Source: Parathalassolituus penaei (GTDB taxonomy: Bacteria > Pseudomonadota > Gammaproteobacteria > Pseudomonadales > Oceanobacteraceae). Taken from it: a DNA stretch of 64,000 bases. This document shows, in pieces, positions 19,216 through 28,608 of the stretch. The stretch is taken from contig NZ_JAPNOA010000028.1 of the NCBI RefSeq assembly GCF_026626885.1, positions 62,001 to 126,000 of the forward strand. Reading direction: 5' to 3'. The number at the start of each line of letters is the position of its first letter. Positions within the stretch are counted from its first letter, which is position 1. Below the pieces are notes generated by a model. It worked only from the letters and a program-made list of their open reading frames with translations, searched no databases and was not told where the DNA came from. The translations under genes and the position numbers were made by a program.

Positions 19216-19244
19216 ACAAAAAAGCCGCTCATCAGAGCGGCTTT
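19216..19244 (-). terminator. rho intrinsic terminator
   Basis: On the minus strand, a 10-bp stem AAAGCCGCTC/GAGCGGCTTT with a 4-nt loop (19221-19244) is followed by TTTTTTG. It lies about 25 bp after the rho stop codon. Confidence 0.9.
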
Positions 19245-19269
19245 CTGTTGTTGCAAGAAGACTGATAAA

Positions 19270-20535
19270 TCAGTTCTTGCCACCACGCATGGAGTCGAAG
19301 AACTCATCGTTGGTCTTGGTCTGACGCAGTTTGTCGAGCAGGAACTCGATACCCTGTACGTCTTCCATTTCAGACAGCAGACGACGCAGGATCCACAGAC
19401 GCTGCATAGCAGCTTCATCAAACAGCATGTCTTCACGACGGGTGCCGGAACGACGGATGTTGATGGCCGGGTAAATACGCTTCTCGGCAATCTTGCGATC
19501 CAGGTGCAGTTCCTGGTTACCGGTACCCTTGAACTCTTCGTAGATAACCTCGTCCATTTTGGAGCCGGTATCCACCAGAGCGGTAGCGATAATGGTCAGG
19601 GAGCCGCCTTCTTCAACGTTACGGGCAGAACCAAAGAAACGTTTTGGTTTTTCCAGAGCGTTGGCGTCCACACCACCGGTCAGTACCTTGCCGGATGACG
19701 GGATAACGGTGTTGTAAGCACGGGCCAGACGAGTGATGGAGTCGAGCAGGATCACCACGTCGCGCTTGTGTTCAACCAGACGTTTGGCTTTTTCGATAAC
19801 CATTTCGGCTACCTGAACGTGACGGGCTGGTGGTTCGTCGAAGGTCGACGCAACCACTTCACCACGCACGGAGCGTTTCATCTCGGTTACTTCTTCCGGA
19901 CGTTCGTCGATCAGCAGTACGATCAGGTCGCTTTCCGGATTGTTGCGGGTAATAGACTGCGCAATGGTTTGCAGCAGCATGGTTTTACCGGCTTTTGGAG
20001 GCGCTACGATCAGACCGCGCTGGCCTTTGCCGATTGGGGCAATCAGGTCGAGAACACGGGAGGAGAGGTCTTCGGTGGAACCGTTACCGGCTTCGAGTAC
20101 AAAGCGCTGGTCCGGGAACAGAGGGGTAAGGTTTTCGAAGAGAATTTTGGATTTTGCGTTTTCTGGTTTGTCGTCGTTGATGTCAGCGACTTTCAGCATC
20201 GCAAAATAACGCTCGCCGTCTTTAGGAGGGCGAATCTTGCCGGAAATCTTGTCACCCTTGCGCAGGTTGAAACGACGGATCTGGCTCGGTGAAACGTAGA
20301 TATCGTCAGGGCCGGCAAGGTAAGAGCTGTTGGCGCTGCGCAGGAAGCCGAAACCATCCTGCAGGATTTCCAATACACCGTCTCCATAGATATCTTCGCC
20401 GCTTTTCGCGTGGTGCTTGAGAATTGCGAAGATGATGTCCTGTTTACGGGTACGGCTTACGTTCTCGACATTCATCTCTTTGGCAATTTCAAGGAGCTCG
20501 GGAACGGACTTCAGTTTCAGGTCGGAAAGATTCAT
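19270..20535 (-). CDS. rho: Transcription termination factor Rho
   Basis: A 421-residue hexameric RNA helicase. The N-terminal helical domain ([20 protein letters not shown]) is followed by the cold-shock-like RNA-binding domain with GFGFLRS and [10 protein letters not shown]. The ATPase core has Walker [12 protein letters not shown], Walker [17 protein letters not shown], the Q-loop region and the secondary RNA-binding R-loop. The length equals that of E. coli Rho (419). It has no extra insertion. It is downstream of trxA on the same strand, as in Pseudomonas, with a 261-bp leader that may allow autoregulation. Confidence 0.98.
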   Translation of the reverse strand: MNLSDLKLKSVPELLEIAKEMNVENVSRTRKQDIIFAILKHHAKSGEDIYGDGVLEILQDGFGFLRSANSSYLAGPDDIYVSPSQIRRFNLRKGDKISGKIRPPKDGERYFAMLKVADINDDKPENAKSKILFENLTPLFPDQRFVLEAGNGSTEDLSSRVLDLIAPIGKGQRGLIVAPPKAGKTMLLQTIAQSITRNNPESDLIVLLIDERPEEVTEMKRSVRGEVVASTFDEPPARHVQVAEMVIEKAKRLVEHKRDVVILLDSITRLARAYNTVIPSSGKVLTGGVDANALEKPKRFFGSARNVEEGGSLTIIATALVDTGSKMDEVIYEEFKGTGNQELHLDRKIAEKRIYPAINIRRSGTRREDMLFDEAAMQRLWILRRLLSEMEDVQGIEFLLDKLRQTKTNDEFFDSMRGGKN

Positions 20536-20796
20536 AGGAGAACTTGTTGCGTTATTTGGATGATATTGGGGCGGAAGCTTGATGAGGCATCAAGGAGAGA
20601 AGTGCGATGGAGACCCAAGGCGTAAAGGCACTATAGACCCAATGATTGGGGGTGTCCAGCCATTACAGAATCGGCTGTTACAATTTATGTCAAGCTTTGA
20701 AATGCCTTGAGGCAGATCAATAATTAAACAGCATTTGCTCAGCAGTCGTGCTGCTGGTGGGTAGAGGGCCGACATTCATCGACCCCCGACGAGCAA

Positions 20797-21123
20797 TTAC
20801 AGAGCCTGCTGAATAAACGCAGTCAGTTCAGATTTGCTCATGGCGCCAATCTTGGTGGCTTCTACCTGGCCGTTACGGAACAGCATCAGAGTCGGGATGC
20901 TGCGGATACCGTATTTAGGAGCGGTCGCTTCGTTGTTGTCGATGTTCAGCTTGGCGATTTTCAGCTGGCCTTCGAATTCTGCAGCGATTTGCTCCAGAAC
21001 CGGGGCGATCATTTTGCACGGACCGCACCATTCAGCCCAGAAGTCCACCAGCACTGGCAGGTCGCTGCCCAGTACGTCGGTTTCAAAAGAGTCGTCACTA
21101 ACTGTCAGAATGAGATCGCTCAT
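20797..21123 (-). CDS. trxA: Thioredoxin 1
   Basis: A 108-residue thioredoxin with active site WCGPC (Cys33, Cys36), the conserved [10 protein letters not shown] block, Asp in VDFWA and the cis-Pro in [10 protein letters not shown]. It reduces cytosolic disulfides using thioredoxin reductase. AGGGG precedes the ATG at 21123. It is divergent from ppx and upstream of rho. Confidence 0.97.
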   Translation of the reverse strand: MSDLILTVSDDSFETDVLGSDLPVLVDFWAEWCGPCKMIAPVLEQIAAEFEGQLKIAKLNIDNNEATAPKYGIRSIPTLMLFRNGQVEATKIGAMSKSELTAFIQQAL

Positions 21124-21279
21124 GTTTTCCCCTGGTTGGATTCAAGCAATTGATCTTCATTGTACGCTGACGAGAAGGGGAATCAATCGCCCGGCTCGTC
21201 CAATATCTACTGGACGGACGCGCTTGTGCGCTGCATATTCCGGTTATAGCTGAAAAAAACGATACGCGGGACAAGTATT

Positions 21280-22785
21280 ATGACAGACACCTCTGCCCCG
21301 GCTGGCGACCTGATTGCCGCCGTTGATCTGGGCTCCAACAGCTTCCATATGGTGGTAGCGCGCGAGTTTCTGGGCGAATTCCGAATCCTTGAACGTCGTG
21401 GTCAAAAGGTCCAGTTAGCCGCTGGACTGGATGATAAGTTCCAATTATCTGAAGAAGCCCAACAGCGTGGTCTGGAGTGTTTGCGCGAGTTTGGCCAACG
21501 TCTGCAGGGGATGGACCCGCGTCGTGTCAGTGTGCTGGCGACCAACGCCTTGCGTGCTGCGCGTAACCGCCAGGAATTTATCGACCGTGCCGAAGAAGCG
21601 CTGGGTTATCCCATCGAAGTCATTGCCGGTCGTGAAGAAGCCCGCCTGATTTATCTGGGTGTAGCCCACACGCTGGCCGATGACCTTGGCAAACGCCTGG
21701 TAGTGGATATTGGCGGTGGTAGCACCGAGTTCATTATTGGTGAGCGTTTCGAGCCGAAGGCGCTGGAAAGCCTGCACATGGGCTGTGTGTCCTACACCAA
21801 ACGTTTCTTTCCGGATGGTCGTATTACTGAAGCGGCATTTGAAGATGCGGTAGCGGCGGCTCGTCAGGAACTGCTGAATATCGAAACCGACTATAAAAAG
21901 CTGGGCTGGCAAAACGTGGTAGGGTCGTCCGGCACTATTCGTGCGGTGGAACAGACCCTGTCGGCGTATGGCTGGCTGAGTGATGGCATTACGGCTTCTG
22001 CCCTGAAAAAGCTGCGCAAGCAGACTCTGCAATTTGCCACCCTCGATGACGTTAACCTGCCGGGCGTGAAGTTCGAACGCCGTCAGGTGTTTATTGGTGG
22101 CTTGGCTATTCTGGTGGCGGTGTTTGATACCTTCGGTATCGAGAACATGGTCTATTCCGATGGTGCCCTGCGTGAAGGTGCACTATGGGATCTGGTCGGT
22201 CGTTCCGACCACGAAGACGTACGCCAGCGCACCGTGCAGTCGTTAAAAGAACGTTTCTTTGTGGATCAGGAACAGGCCGAACTGGTACGCACCACGGCGC
22301 TGGAACTGTTTGAACAGGTGCGTGGCAGCTGGGGTCTGGATGAAAACTTTGCCGGTTGGCTCGGCTGGGCGGCTGAATTGCACGAAGTTGGTCTGAGCCT
22401 CTCGCATACCGGTTTCCACAAACACGGCGGTTATCTGCTGCAGCATGCCGATATGCTCGGTTTTACCCGTCAGGGCCAGGCCAAGCTGGCGGCCATGGTA
22501 CGTTGCCATCGTCGCAAGTTGGCAGTAACGGAATTTGCCCGTATCACCAGCAGTCGTCGTCAGCAGATTCTGCATATTACCCGTCTGTTGCGTCTGGCGG
22601 TGGTGCTGAACCACAGCCGTGGCGCACATCCGGTGCCAACACCCGCGGCCCGGGTTCAGGGTGATGAACTGATTCTGAACCTGCCGGAAGGCTGGCTGGA
22701 AGCGCACCCGCTGACGGCTCGTGACTTGCAGATTGAAGTGCAGTTCCAGCGTGATGCCGGTATGGCGCTGACCATTGCCGGTTAA
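21280..22785 (+). CDS. ppx: Exopolyphosphatase (Ppx/GppA family)
   Basis: A 501-residue member of the ASKHA phosphatase family. It has N-terminal AAVDLGSNSFHMVVA, the phosphate loop DIGGGSTEFIIG, GSSGTIRA and SDGALREGALWDL motifs. A C-terminal HD-like domain starts near residue 310. It hydrolyses inorganic polyphosphate from the ends, or pppGpp in some homologues. Its neighbours trxA and rho match the ppx locus of Pseudomonas, favouring ppx over gppA. It ends 80 bp before intergenic repeat copy 2. Confidence 0.93.
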   Translation: MTDTSAPAGDLIAAVDLGSNSFHMVVAREFLGEFRILERRGQKVQLAAGLDDKFQLSEEAQQRGLECLREFGQRLQGMDPRRVSVLATNALRAARNRQEFIDRAEEALGYPIEVIAGREEARLIYLGVAHTLADDLGKRLVVDIGGGSTEFIIGERFEPKALESLHMGCVSYTKRFFPDGRITEAAFEDAVAAARQELLNIETDYKKLGWQNVVGSSGTIRAVEQTLSAYGWLSDGITASALKKLRKQTLQFATLDDVNLPGVKFERRQVFIGGLAILVAVFDTFGIENMVYSDGALREGALWDLVGRSDHEDVRQRTVQSLKERFFVDQEQAELVRTTALELFEQVRGSWGLDENFAGWLGWAAELHEVGLSLSHTGFHKHGGYLLQHADMLGFTRQGQAKLAAMVRCHRRKLAVTEFARITSSRRQQILHITRLLRLAVVLNHSRGAHPVPTPAARVQGDELILNLPEGWLEAHPLTARDLQIEVQFQRDAGMALTIAG

Positions 22786-22864
22786 GCCTGCGGCTTGACG
22801 GTTACCGAAGCAAAAACCGGCTGTGGCTTAATGGTTAAGCAGCGGATTGCTGCACGATTTCCAT

Positions 22865-23113
22865 GGCTTGTTAATTGGCACAGCCGGATGCCCTCTTGGG
22901 GGACCTTGTCCCCCGGCCGGGCGGGCCTCCCCCTGCTTTTGCCCGACTGGGCTCGTTTTCCCGAAATTCCCCGACAACGGCTTTTCGACCCCGGCCCGAT
23001 GGCACATCCCTGTGCCAACGGGCCTTGCGGGGCATCCATGCCCCGGCCGGGTCGGCCGTTGCGGTGAATCCCGGCTCGCCCAGATGGGCATGGCGCAGCC
23101 AGCTGCGCTGGGC
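22865..23113 (+). repeat. GC-rich dispersed intergenic repeat, copy 2
   Basis: A 249-bp element similar to 18879-19125, same orientation, with many point differences and small indels. The hairpin arms GGGGGAC/GTCCCCC and GGGGCAT/ATGCCCC are identical in both copies. A third hairpin reads GGCACA/TGTGCC here and GGCAC/GTGCC in copy 1. As in copy 1, it lies between the 3' ends of two convergent genes (ppx and htpX) just before their shared terminator. Confidence 0.8.
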
Positions 23114-23198
23114 CAGTTCGGTAATCCATCCATGATGGGGCTATCGCTGCGAGAATGTATCGAGTACATCGTTGTATGCCCGGCATTCTCATGGGCAT

Positions 23199-23226
23199 AA
23201 AAAAACCGGCTTGCGCCGGTTTTTTT
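23199..23226. terminator. Bidirectional terminator for ppx and htpX
   Basis: AAAAAAACCGGC/GCCGGTTTTTTT stem with a TTGC loop. It has T-runs on both strands and lies 11 bp after the htpX stop. Confidence 0.92.
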
Positions 23227-23237
23227 ATCACTGCGGT

Positions 23238-24131
23238 TTACACACCATAACGACGCTTCAGGGCTTCGATACGGGTTGGCAGTGGTGGGTGGGAAGCAAA
23301 CAGGGCCGACATCTTGCCTTCGCCACCGATACCAAACGCCACCAGTTCACCATTCAGCTCAGAAGGCTGGTCGTAGGTTTGCTGCAGACGGGCAAGAGCG
23401 TTGATCATGGCTTGCGGGTTAACCAGATCAGCACCGGCCTGGTCGGCACGGAATTCACGGTAGCGACTGAACCAGGCCACAATCATGGAGGCCAGGAAGC
23501 CCAGAATGATTTCAGCGATAAAGCTGGTCACGTAGTAGGCGATACCTGGGCCGGTGTAGCCTTCTTCGCTGTTGCTGGACAGGGCGCGGTCAACGGCGTT
23601 ACCGATGATGCGGGCGAAGAACATCACAAAGGCGTTTACCACACCCTGAATCAGACTCAGGGTGATCATATCACCGTTGGCAACGTGGCCAATTTCGTGG
23701 CCCAGCACCGCTTTGACTTCTTCACGTTCCATACGCTGCAGCAGGCCGGTGGATACTGCCACCAGAGCGTTGTTGCGGTTCCAGCCGGTCGCAAAGGCGT
23801 TTGGCTGGGCAGAGGCAAAAATCGCCACTTCCGGCATACCGATACCGGCTTTGTCAGCCAGCTCTTTGACGGTGCTCAGCAGCCATTGTTCGCCAGCGTT
23901 GTGTGGCGTTTCGATCATTTGCAGACCCATGGTCTTTTTCGCCATCCATTTGGACAGGAACAGCGAAACCAGCGAGCCAGCCATACCGAACACCAGGCAG
24001 AATGCCATCAGGTTACCGAGGTGCATGCCTTGAGAGTTCATGTAACTGCCAACCCCCAGCAGGGACAGCGTAATGCTGGCGACCAGCATGACCGCCAGGT
24101 TAGTGGCCAGAAACAGGATGATGCGCATCAT
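23238..24131 (-). CDS. htpX: Membrane zinc metalloprotease HtpX
   Basis: A 297-residue M48 protease. N-terminal helices start [17 protein letters not shown], as in E. coli. The zinc motif HEIGH is at 145-149 with the third ligand Glu further on (EFRADQAGA), and there are further central helices. It degrades misfolded membrane proteins together with FtsH. The start at 24131 is chosen because AAGGAG lies 9 nt upstream and the protein then aligns with the family. A longer reading frame to 24185 adds residues without support. It is convergent with ppx. Confidence 0.95.
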   Translation of the reverse strand: MMRIILFLATNLAVMLVASITLSLLGVGSYMNSQGMHLGNLMAFCLVFGMAGSLVSLFLSKWMAKKTMGLQMIETPHNAGEQWLLSTVKELADKAGIGMPEVAIFASAQPNAFATGWNRNNALVAVSTGLLQRMEREEVKAVLGHEIGHVANGDMITLSLIQGVVNAFVMFFARIIGNAVDRALSSNSEEGYTGPGIAYYVTSFIAEIILGFLASMIVAWFSRYREFRADQAGADLVNPQAMINALARLQQTYDQPSELNGELVAFGIGGEGKMSALFASHPPLPTRIEALKRRYGV

Positions 24132-24352
24132 GAAAGGATTCTCCTTGAATTCGTCAGGCGCTTTTTCTTTATCTACAGACAACAAGATTGAGCAATTTAC
24201 TCAGTTTTTCAAGGTTCAATCCGATGGTTACCGGGTAACCTGCGACGTTTTACCGCAGGTTGTCAGTGTCAATCTGTGCCGGAGTTGATCCGTGTGTCTC
24301 AGAATCCAGCCTTTGAGCCTTGACAGATATATCCGACCAAAGTTCTCGGCCA

Positions 24353-24380
24353 TTGGTTGTATAGAAAATATCCGTATAAT
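24353..24380 (+). promoter_or_regulatory. Promoter of the thiamine-salvage operon
   Basis: TTGGTT (24353-24358), a 16-bp spacer and a consensus TATAAT (24375-24380), with transcription expected to start just before the TPP riboswitch. Confidence 0.65.
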
Positions 24381-24387
24381 AGCGGTC

Positions 24388-24473
24388 GTCCCAGGGGGTG
24401 GCCCAACAGGCCTGAGATGCGCAGCGCGAACCCCTCGAACCTGATCCGGTTAGTACCGGCGTAGGAATGGGCG
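24388..24473 (+). promoter_or_regulatory. TPP (thi-box) riboswitch
   Basis: Matches the thi-box consensus in order: CCCAGGGGGTGG, CCTGAGATGC, ACCCCTCGAACCTGATC, CCGGTTAGTACCGGCGTAGGAATGGG. The CUGAGA and GAACCUGAUC/GCGUAGGAA cores bind thiamine pyrophosphate. It precedes a TonB-dependent receptor and thiamine genes, so TPP should repress the operon. Confidence 0.95.
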
Positions 24474-24510
24474 AGAGCGGCACCTTGAAATAGCCGTCCC
24501 TCCGAATCCG

Positions 24511-24549
24511 GGTCTGGCATCACCAGACCTCTACGCAGTCGCCGGGTCT
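24511..24549 (+). promoter_or_regulatory. Possible expression platform downstream of the TPP aptamer
   Basis: A 7-bp hairpin GGTCTGG/CCAGACC (24511-24529, loop CATCA) could compete with pairing of AGACC (24525-24529) to GGTCT (24545-24549). No T-run follows, and the receptor ribosome site lies 15 nt further, so translational or Rho-linked control is more likely than intrinsic termination. Confidence 0.4.
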
Positions 24550-24573
24550 CCTTTGCAGTTAATGAGGAAACCC

Positions 24574-26724
24574 ATGATCCACACCCGCAAGCCCCTTTTT
24601 CTGGCGTTGATGGCCGCATCCGCTCTGGTGCAGGCTGAGTCAGCCGCTGATTCCGCTATTGAAGAAGTCGTGGTTACCGCCGATTTTCGTCAGACCGATG
24701 TTCAATCCATTCCGGAAGCCACCAGTGTGGTCGGTGCCGATGTGATCGAGCAGCGTTCTGCTGACAACCTCGAAAACGTGCTGGCTCTGGCGCCGAACGT
24801 GAACTTTGCCTCTGGCGCATCCCGTGGTCGTTATATCCAGATTCGTGGTATCGGTGAGCGCAGCCAGTTTGTGGATCCGGTGAACCCGTCGGTGGGCCTG
24901 CGTATTGATGATATCGATATGACAGGTCTGGGCGGCGCTGCCACCCTGTTTGACGTACAACAGGTTGAAGTACTGCGTGGCCCACAAGGCACCCGTTTTG
25001 GTGCCAACTCGCTGGCCGGTATGATCAATATCGAAAGCAACGCGCCAACCGCTGAATCGGAAGGGTATGTGACCGGCAAGATCGGCAACTACAACACCCG
25101 TCAGGCCGGTCTGGCTGTAGGTGGTGCGCTGGCTGATGATCTGCAGGGCCGTATTGCGGTATCGAAAAACGTCTCCGACGGCTACATGCACAACACTTAC
25201 CTGAACCGCGATGACACCAACAATATTGATGAAGGTGTGATTCGTGGCCGTCTGCACTACGACGCCAACGACCGTAACCAGCTCGACCTGACCCTGCTGC
25301 ACATTCGTGTGGATAACGGTTACGACGGTTTCTCGCTGGATAACACTCGCACCACCTATTCCAACCAGCCGGGCCAGGACAAGCAGAAAACCACTGCCGC
25401 TGCGCTGACCTGGACGTCCGAAGTCAGTGACGCTGCCGATCTGCGCGTGCTGATGTCGGGCAGTCATTCCGATACCGATTATGGTTATGACGAAGACTGG
25501 GCTTACGGTGAATACATCTGGATGGATGACTCCGTCACCTACACCCCGGACCCATGTGATACCACTCAGGGGGCCTGTCTGGCCGATGCTGATGGTTACA
25601 GCTCTACCGACCAGTATCTGCGTGATCACGACCGTCGTGAGCTGGATGTGCGCCTGACCTCGGCTGAAGCCGGGCGCATCTTCAACAACAGCACCGACTG
25701 GGTGGTGGGCGTTTACCACATGCGTCGTGATGAAGACATGACCCGTTATTACACCTGGATTGATGGTCCGTTCAGCAGCCAGCTGGATACTGAATCACAG
25801 GCGTTTTACGGCGAGTTGTCATTCCAGGCGACCGATGATCTGGTGCTGACCGGTGGTCTGCGTACCGAACGTTGGGAAACCGGCTATGTCGACAGCAATG
25901 GCATTCGCAACGACCGCAGCGAAGACCTCTGGGGTGGCAAACTCACCGCCGAGCTGCTGCTCAGTGATGCCCACATGACCTATGGCTCGGTCGCCCGTGG
26001 TTACAAGGCCGGTGGTGTGAACACCGACCCGGATATCAGCGAAAGCCACCGTACCTTTGATACGGAATACAACAACGCCTATGAAGTGGGCCTGAAATCC
26101 AGCCTGCTGGATGACACCCTGCAAACCCGTGTCGCGGTGTTCTATATCCGTCGTCTCGACCAGCAGGTGAAAACCTCCTATGCGGTTGCCAACGGTCAGG
26201 GTGGTTTTACTTTCCAGGATTACCTCGACAACGCCGCGTCCGGAAAAAACCAGGGTGTTGAGCTGGAATCCAGCTGGGATCTTAACGAGCAGCTGAACTG
26301 GACCTTCAGTGGCGGTTATCTGAAAACTGAATACACCGATTACCAGTACACAACGGATGATGGTGTGGTCGATATGACTGGCCGCGCCCAGGCTCATGCA
26401 CCGGAATACAGCTTTGCCAACGCCCTGACCTGGGCGGTGCTGGAACGTGTCAGCCTGACGCTGGAAAACGAAGCCAAGGACAGCTTCTACTTCTCCGATA
26501 GCCACAATGAAAAATCCCGCGCCTATGTGTTGTGGCACGCCCGTGTTGCTTACACCAATGGCCCATGGCAAACCGCCCTCTACGGTCGCAACCTCTCCGA
26601 TGTGGATTACGAAGTGCGTGGTTTCCACTTCGGCAACGACCCGCGTGACGGTTACACCAACCAGCGTTGGGTGCAGTACGGCGATCCACGTCTGATTGGC
26701 CTGGAAGCCAAATACTCGTTCTGA
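24574..26724 (+). CDS. TonB-dependent outer-membrane receptor, probable thiamine transporter
   Basis: A 716-residue TonB-dependent receptor. The signal peptide ends ALVQA. The TonB box region is EEVVVTA, the plug domain contains VEVLRGPQGTRFGANSLAGMINI, and the 22-strand barrel ends in a C-terminal aromatic Phe (KYSF). The ATG at 24574 has GAGG 6 nt upstream. An in-frame TTG at 24553 is less likely. Substrate assignment rests on context: a TPP riboswitch directly upstream and three thiamine-related genes downstream. It would take thiamine or a phosphate ester across the outer membrane with TonB energy. Confidence 0.88.
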   Translation: MIHTRKPLFLALMAASALVQAESAADSAIEEVVVTADFRQTDVQSIPEATSVVGADVIEQRSADNLENVLALAPNVNFASGASRGRYIQIRGIGERSQFVDPVNPSVGLRIDDIDMTGLGGAATLFDVQQVEVLRGPQGTRFGANSLAGMINIESNAPTAESEGYVTGKIGNYNTRQAGLAVGGALADDLQGRIAVSKNVSDGYMHNTYLNRDDTNNIDEGVIRGRLHYDANDRNQLDLTLLHIRVDNGYDGFSLDNTRTTYSNQPGQDKQKTTAAALTWTSEVSDAADLRVLMSGSHSDTDYGYDEDWAYGEYIWMDDSVTYTPDPCDTTQGACLADADGYSSTDQYLRDHDRRELDVRLTSAEAGRIFNNSTDWVVGVYHMRRDEDMTRYYTWIDGPFSSQLDTESQAFYGELSFQATDDLVLTGGLRTERWETGYVDSNGIRNDRSEDLWGGKLTAELLLSDAHMTYGSVARGYKAGGVNTDPDISESHRTFDTEYNNAYEVGLKSSLLDDTLQTRVAVFYIRRLDQQVKTSYAVANGQGGFTFQDYLDNAASGKNQGVELESSWDLNEQLNWTFSGGYLKTEYTDYQYTTDDGVVDMTGRAQAHAPEYSFANALTWAVLERVSLTLENEAKDSFYFSDSHNEKSRAYVLWHARVAYTNGPWQTALYGRNLSDVDYEVRGFHFGNDPRDGYTNQRWVQYGDPRLIGLEAKYSF

Positions 26725-26739
26725 TCCTTCTTATCTGTG

Positions 26740-26761
26740 CCGGCCATCAGGGGATGGCCGG
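26740..26761 (+). other. Strong hairpin between receptor and YkoF-like genes
   Basis: Perfect 9-bp stem CCGGCCATC/GATGGCCGG with an AGGG loop in the 57-bp gap. There is no T-run. It may be an mRNA processing or stability element that sets relative expression inside the operon. Confidence 0.55.
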
Positions 26762-26781
26762 TCTGAACTCTGGAGCCTGTT

Positions 26782-27051
26782 ATGGAACTTTCGGTAGAAA
26801 TCAGCAAATACCCGCTGGCGGACGAATACAAACCTGCCATCAAGGACTTCATTGAGCGCCTGCAGCAGGTCGAAGGCCTGAGTGTGGTGTGTAACACCAT
26901 GAGCACCCAGGTGTTTGGTGACTATGATCTGGTCATGAGCACCCTGGCCGCAGAAATGAAGCGTTCGTATGAAAACTGGGGCAAAGCCATTTTTGTCTAC
27001 AAGATGATTCCCGGTGTGAATCTTGATCCGGCCCTGAATCCTCATGGCTGA
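26782..27051 (+). CDS. YkoF/MTH1187-like thiamine-binding protein
   Basis: An 89-residue single-domain protein with the ferredoxin-like YkoF/MTH1187 pattern: MELSVEISKYPLAD at the start, VCNTMSTQVFGDYD in the middle and a final AIFVYKMIPG strand. Relatives bind thiamine or HMP. Short copies are found in TPP-riboswitch operons next to PnuT and outer-membrane receptors. There is no signal peptide, so it is cytosolic. GGAG lies 7 nt before the ATG. It overlaps pnuT by 8 bp. Its exact job is unknown; it may deliver or sense thiamine. Confidence 0.75.
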   Translation: MELSVEISKYPLADEYKPAIKDFIERLQQVEGLSVVCNTMSTQVFGDYDLVMSTLAAEMKRSYENWGKAIFVYKMIPGVNLDPALNPHG

Positions 27052-27700
27052 TCAGTCCGTTGTACTGGAGGCCGTGCAAGCGGCCTGGCAGGCCATGAGT
27101 GTGGCCGAAATCATTGCGGTGGCGCTGGGTCTGGCTTACCTGCTACTGGCGATGCGTCAGAACAACGCCTGCTGGTATGCCGCCTTTGGCAGTACTGCGA
27201 TATTCAGCTGGCTGTTCTGGGACGTCAGCCTGGTGATGGAATCTGCCCTGAATGTCTATTATCTGGCGATGGCGGTTTACGGCTGGTGGGCCTGGCGTCA
27301 TGGGCAGGACAGCGAACATGTAAGCCCGTTGCCGATCACTCGCTGGAGCTGGCATCAGCATCTGCTGGCCATGACCGCGATGATAGGCCTGACGGTGTGT
27401 AGCGGCTGGTTGCTGGAACAATTCACCGGTGCCGCGCGTCCGTGGCTCGACTCTTTCACCACCTGGGGTGCCGTGATTACCACCTGGATGGTAACCCGCA
27501 AGATCCTCGAGAACTGGTTATACTGGCTGGTAATTGATAGCGCCGCGATTGTGTTATACGTCGATCGTGAGTTATACCTGACCGCTGTCTTGATGGCACT
27601 TTACGTAATATTGGCAATTACAGGATGGTTTTTGTGGCTGGCCGAGTATCGGCAGCAGCAGAACAACGAGTCGCAGGAGCGCATTTGGCAACAAGCCTGA
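27044..27700 (+). CDS. pnuT: PnuT thiamine transporter (PnuC family)
   Basis: A 218-residue membrane protein with seven predicted helices and PnuC-family motifs: NVYYLAMAVYGWWAWRHG and ENWLYWLVIDSAAIVLYVDRELYLTAVLMALY. PnuC members let vitamins equilibrate across the inner membrane, with trapping by a kinase. PnuT is the thiamine-specific branch, and the TPP riboswitch supports that here. Translation is coupled to the gene before it, and a kinase gene starts before its stop. Confidence 0.92.
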   Translation: MADQSVVLEAVQAAWQAMSVAEIIAVALGLAYLLLAMRQNNACWYAAFGSTAIFSWLFWDVSLVMESALNVYYLAMAVYGWWAWRHGQDSEHVSPLPITRWSWHQHLLAMTAMIGLTVCSGWLLEQFTGAARPWLDSFTTWGAVITTWMVTRKILENWLYWLVIDSAAIVLYVDRELYLTAVLMALYVILAITGWFLWLAEYRQQQNNESQERIWQQA

Positions 27701-28608
27701 GTTGGCTGGATACCGTCTGGCGAAGTTTTATCTCCCGGGAGGGGCCCAGTATCAAACCGATTCTTTCCCAGTGGCAGCAGTGGGGGCTGTGCTCCCTGCC
27801 ACCGGAAACCCATTCCTTGCTGCCGATGACGGGTGGCCTGACCAACCGTTGCTGGCTGTTACACCTCGACTCCGGTGAGTTTGTGCTGCGAGTCAGCGCT
27901 GCCAACCGCCGTGAACTGGCGATTGATCGTGAACAGGAGTTCCGCATCCAGCAGCGTGCTGCACATCATGGTCTGGCGCCTGCGATCCGTTTTCGCGCCA
28001 GCAACGACGAATACTGGATCATGGAACACGTGCGTGGGCGTCATCTGGCAGGGCCGCCACCGGTCGATGATCTGCCCGATGTCGCCAGTGCTATTCGCCA
28101 GCTGCACCAGCTGCCGTGGGGTTCTGACCTGCCGGAAATCTCAATCGCCGAAAAAGCCGCGCATTACTGGCAGGGTATTCAGAAGCGCTGGCCGGAAGAT
28201 GACTGGAGCCGTTTACAACAGCCCTTGCAGGAAATGCTGGCGGCGGCACCCGGCCGGGAACGTTCGATCTGCCATATGGACCCCAACCCCAATAACTGGC
28301 GCAAGTCAGCTGCTGGTTGGCGTTTGCTCGATTGGGAATATGCGGGGATTGGCCATCCGTTATGGGACATCGCCAGTTTCAGTCTGATGGGGGAGTTGCC
28401 AACCACCCGCGAACGTTACTGGTGTCAGCTGAATCATGTGGATCAGCAGGGCACCGCGTGGATGCGGGCCCGGCTGCAAATGACCTATCTGAACGAACTC
28501 TGGTTCGGCGTGCAGGAGCTGCACAACCGCCAGCGTTTCCTCGACAGCATGAACCGTCTGATCGAAGACAGCCGGCTGCTGGTCAGTCGCGAGAATCCTG
28601 ACGTCTGA
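27685..28608 (+). CDS. ThiK-like thiamine kinase (APH/choline kinase fold)
   Basis: A phosphotransferase of about 307 residues in the aminoglycoside/choline kinase superfamily. It has the Gly-rich MTGGLTNRCW loop, catalytic HMDPNPNNW (Brenner-type HxDxxxxN) and metal-binding LLDWEYAGIG. In context it should phosphorylate imported thiamine and trap it in the cell. The best start is TTG at 27685: AGGAG lies 5 nt upstream and the overlap with pnuT is only 16 bp. The alternative ATG at 27625 overlaps pnuT by 76 bp. Its 3' end overlaps the convergent thrB by 26 bp. Confidence 0.8.
   Translation: MATSLSWLDTVWRSFISREGPSIKPILSQWQQWGLCSLPPETHSLLPMTGGLTNRCWLLHLDSGEFVLRVSAANRRELAIDREQEFRIQQRAAHHGLAPAIRFRASNDEYWIMEHVRGRHLAGPPPVDDLPDVASAIRQLHQLPWGSDLPEISIAEKAAHYWQGIQKRWPEDDWSRLQQPLQEMLAAAPGRERSICHMDPNPNNWRKSAAGWRLLDWEYAGIGHPLWDIASFSLMGELPTTRERYWCQLNHVDQQGTAWMRARLQMTYLNELWFGVQELHNRQRFLDSMNRLIEDSRLLVSRENPDV

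Noticed and set aside
18801-19219. Open reading frames inside repeat copy 1
   Set aside because: Gly/Pro/Arg-rich translations arise from GC-rich palindromes on both strands, with no ribosome sites. The same pattern at copy 2 is not frame-conserved.
22782-23231. Open reading frames inside repeat copy 2
   Set aside because: As for copy 1: overlapping frames on both strands and no conservation of frame between copies.
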